A stretch of DNA of 64,000 nucleotides from Saprospiraceae bacterium (lineage in GTDB: Bacteria; Bacteroidota; Bacteroidia; Chitinophagales; Saprospiraceae), in NCBI GenBank assembly GCA_028285545.1, contig JANQPA010000003.1:1-64000 (forward strand), given 5' to 3'. Positions 62,672 to 64,000 of this stretch are shown here, piece after piece. A model generated the notes under the pieces. That model did no database searches and was not told the DNA's origin. It saw only the letters and a list, made by a program, of their open reading frames with translations. Every line of letters starts with the position of its first letter. Position 1 is the stretch's first letter. Both the position numbers and the translations under genes were made by a program.

Positions 62672-64000
62672 TTAAAAGTCAAAAGCAGCTCTGATAAATA
62701 GTCTACGAGGCAAAATTGGCCGTCCTACGAAAAAGGTACTTGAACCTGTTTGGGCATCTCCCTGCCTTGGTGACCCTTCCGTTACTCCATCTGCATCAAG
62801 TAAATTAAAAACCGAAATACCTAATCGCAATGATTCTTTTTCACCAAGAGAAAATCTATATCCTGCATCCAATCGAACAATATTGAAACCGTCCAACTCC
62901 ACAGTATTGCCATCATTTGCGAACTTACTACCCATAAAGTTGCTGGAAAGATTGGCATCAAATCCGGCATTATCATAACTCAAACCTGCCATTCCCATGA
63001 TATTTGGCTGACGACGCAATTCATTACCAACCTGTGATTCATTTCCTTCTACTTTAGTAAATTCATGGTCTTGTAAAGTTAAGTTGCCATAAAAGTTTAG
63101 CCCCTTAGCCAGATTGTAATTCAAAGTTCCTTCCAGTCCAAAGGTACGGGTACTCTGTAACCTCACATCCTCAATTACATTGCCAGGATTGTTGGGATCA
63201 TTAATAAAATCCACATTTCGGCGATCATTTAGGCCTACATAAAATACAGCAGCGGTAGCGGCGAATTTATTCTTACCATATTTCAAACCAACCTCTCCCT
63301 GCAATACAGATTCAGTCTCATAACTTTGAGGACGTCCGGGTGCAGAGAAAGAAACTGAGCGCAACTGAGGGAAGAAATATCCTCTGGATGCATTTGCATA
63401 TAGATTGAAGGAAGAGTTAATTTTAAATAAAGCTGCAATAGCAACTGCTATATCATCAGTAGAAACGGTCCCTTTCTGGAAGGTGTTGCTGCCCACTCCT
63501 GTTTCTCTACTGATAATACCTGTAGCTTTTTCCCAGCGAAAGCCAATATCTAGATTTACCTTGTCTCCTTTAATTTCATCACCAGCGAAAAAAGCTATTT
63601 TGCTGGATTCATGGTATCGATTAGAGGTTTGGCTACCTGAAATAAATCCACCGGTAGAGAAATTTACATCGTTACCCTGATCATCCATGTAAGAAACATT
63701 AACCATACGAGGGGCGTTTCGGAAATCCCCTACATAATTAGAGATCCAGTTGTTATCATCAGCTTTTGTATTGGCAAGAAATGTTCCGAAACTGATGTTG
63801 TGATTTCCAGCGGTTTTAGTCAAATAAATTTCTCCAACCAATTCCTCCATCGGACGTTCTCTATCCAGGATACGATTTTGGAAAAGTAAGTCCCCAGCCG
63901 CCAGTTGAGTGCCGTCATCTGCGTAAGTAAGGGTGGCATTAGAAGGAAGATTTCTATCTGCTAGAAAAGAAGCTTGGGTTTCTGGTACATTATGTACACC
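62672..64000 (-). CDS. TonB-dependent receptor, C-terminal part, cut by the window edge
   Basis: The frame stays open to the edge of the window (64000); the first methionine at 63850 is internal. Visible are about 440 residues of beta-barrel: FRNAPRMVNVSYMDDQG, FGLEGTLNYNLAKGLNFYGNLTLQDHEF, SLGEKESLRLGISVFNLLDADG, and the terminal strand LPRRLFIRAAFDF with the aromatic end required by the barrel assembly machinery. It may bring the substrate of the glycosylglycerate cluster across the outer membrane. Signal peptide and plug lie outside the window. Confidence 0.82.
   Translation of the reverse strand, partial: GVHNVPETQASFLADRNLPSNATLTYADDGTQLAAGDLLFQNRILDRERPMEELVGEIYLTKTAGNHNISFGTFLANTKADDNNWISNYVGDFRNAPRMVNVSYMDDQGNDVNFSTGGFISGSQTSNRYHESSKIAFFAGDEIKGDKVNLDIGFRWEKATGIISRETGVGSNTFQKGTVSTDDIAVAIAALFKINSSFNLYANASRGYFFPQLRSVSFSAPGRPQSYETESVLQGEVGLKYGKNKFAATAAVFYVGLNDRRNVDFINDPNNPGNVIEDVRLQSTRTFGLEGTLNYNLAKGLNFYGNLTLQDHEFTKVEGNESQVGNELRRQPNIMGMAGLSYDNAGFDANLSSNFMGSKFANDGNTVELDGFNIVRLDAGYRFSLGEKESLRLGISVFNLLDADGVTEGSPRQGDAQTGSSTFFVGRPILPRRLFIRAAFDF

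Noticed and set aside
1-64000. tRNA, rRNA, integrase or transposase genes
   Set aside because: None was recognised by eye on either strand; an RNA-specific scan could still find a small structured RNA.

Overview
The window is low-GC DNA from a member of the Bacteroidota, possibly from the Saprospiraceae or a neighbouring lineage (phylum fairly sure, family a guess). The phylum is suggested by TonB-dependent receptors (one with a carboxypeptidase-regulatory-like N-terminus), an ECF sigma factor followed by a barrel-bearing membrane partner, an AraC regulator with a seven-helix membrane N-terminus, a DUF151 bifunctional nuclease with a C-terminal UVR motif, and promoter boxes that resemble the Bacteroidota -7 consensus TAnnTTTG.

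Positions 1-21,300 are accessory DNA. The first 4.7 kb (minus strand) hold a putative AbiC-type membrane protein, an Mrr-like nuclease and a membrane-anchored NB-ARC/TPR STAND NTPase, which together look like a defence locus. Small membrane proteins, an orphan helical-repeat protein and a tandemly duplicated membrane-protein pair follow (4.8-10.1 kb). From 10.2 to 14.8 kb lies a mobile-element-like module: a DUF3987 protein, small proteins, a start-less zinc-finger reading frame behind a possible -1 slippery site, and an XRE-type repressor facing a divergent gene across two identical palindromic operators. From 15 to 21.3 kb there are three decayed genes (one an ECF sigma factor), an FRG-domain protein with a membrane partner, and a TIGR02594-type peptidoglycan-hydrolase-like protein.

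Positions 21,300-40,560 are a large minus-strand hydrogenase locus. It encodes a cytoplasmic group 2a-like [NiFe] uptake hydrogenase with one large subunit (hupL) and two intact small subunits (hupS1, hupS2), the maturation protease, HypA, B, F, C, D, E, the CO-ligand-forming enzyme HypX, a nickel permease, a group III truncated haemoglobin, NHL and TPR proteins, and several unnamed small proteins. Two of these small proteins are paralogues of each other. Two TetR-family regulators sit at the upstream end. A palindrome, TTAGAAAA-N2-TTTTCTAA, lies about 110 bp upstream of both hupS1 and hypB, each time followed by a -7-like box and a second shared element. This is the clearest new regulatory signal in the window. 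hupS2 lacks this promoter and lies close behind a tetR gene, so the two small subunits are probably expressed under different conditions.

Positions 40,600-64,000 are mainly metabolic. They hold an Nramp-like transporter without the usual metal-binding motif, a HisC-like aminotransferase divergent from a succinate-semialdehyde dehydrogenase, a class C beta-lactamase-like hydrolase, a lone molybdopterin hydroxylase subunit with an AraC regulator, an M61 peptidase, a ricin-type lectin protein, the sigma factor with its barrel partner and a TonB receptor, then OsmC and GNAT genes. The end of the window is a probable glycoside-utilisation cluster (glycerate kinase, sodium:solute symporter, GH63-type glycosylglycerate hydrolase, truncated TonB receptor) that would break down mannosyl- or glucosylglycerate. 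Three hairpin-forming dispersed repeats lie between genes here. I saw no tRNA, rRNA, CRISPR array or integrase.
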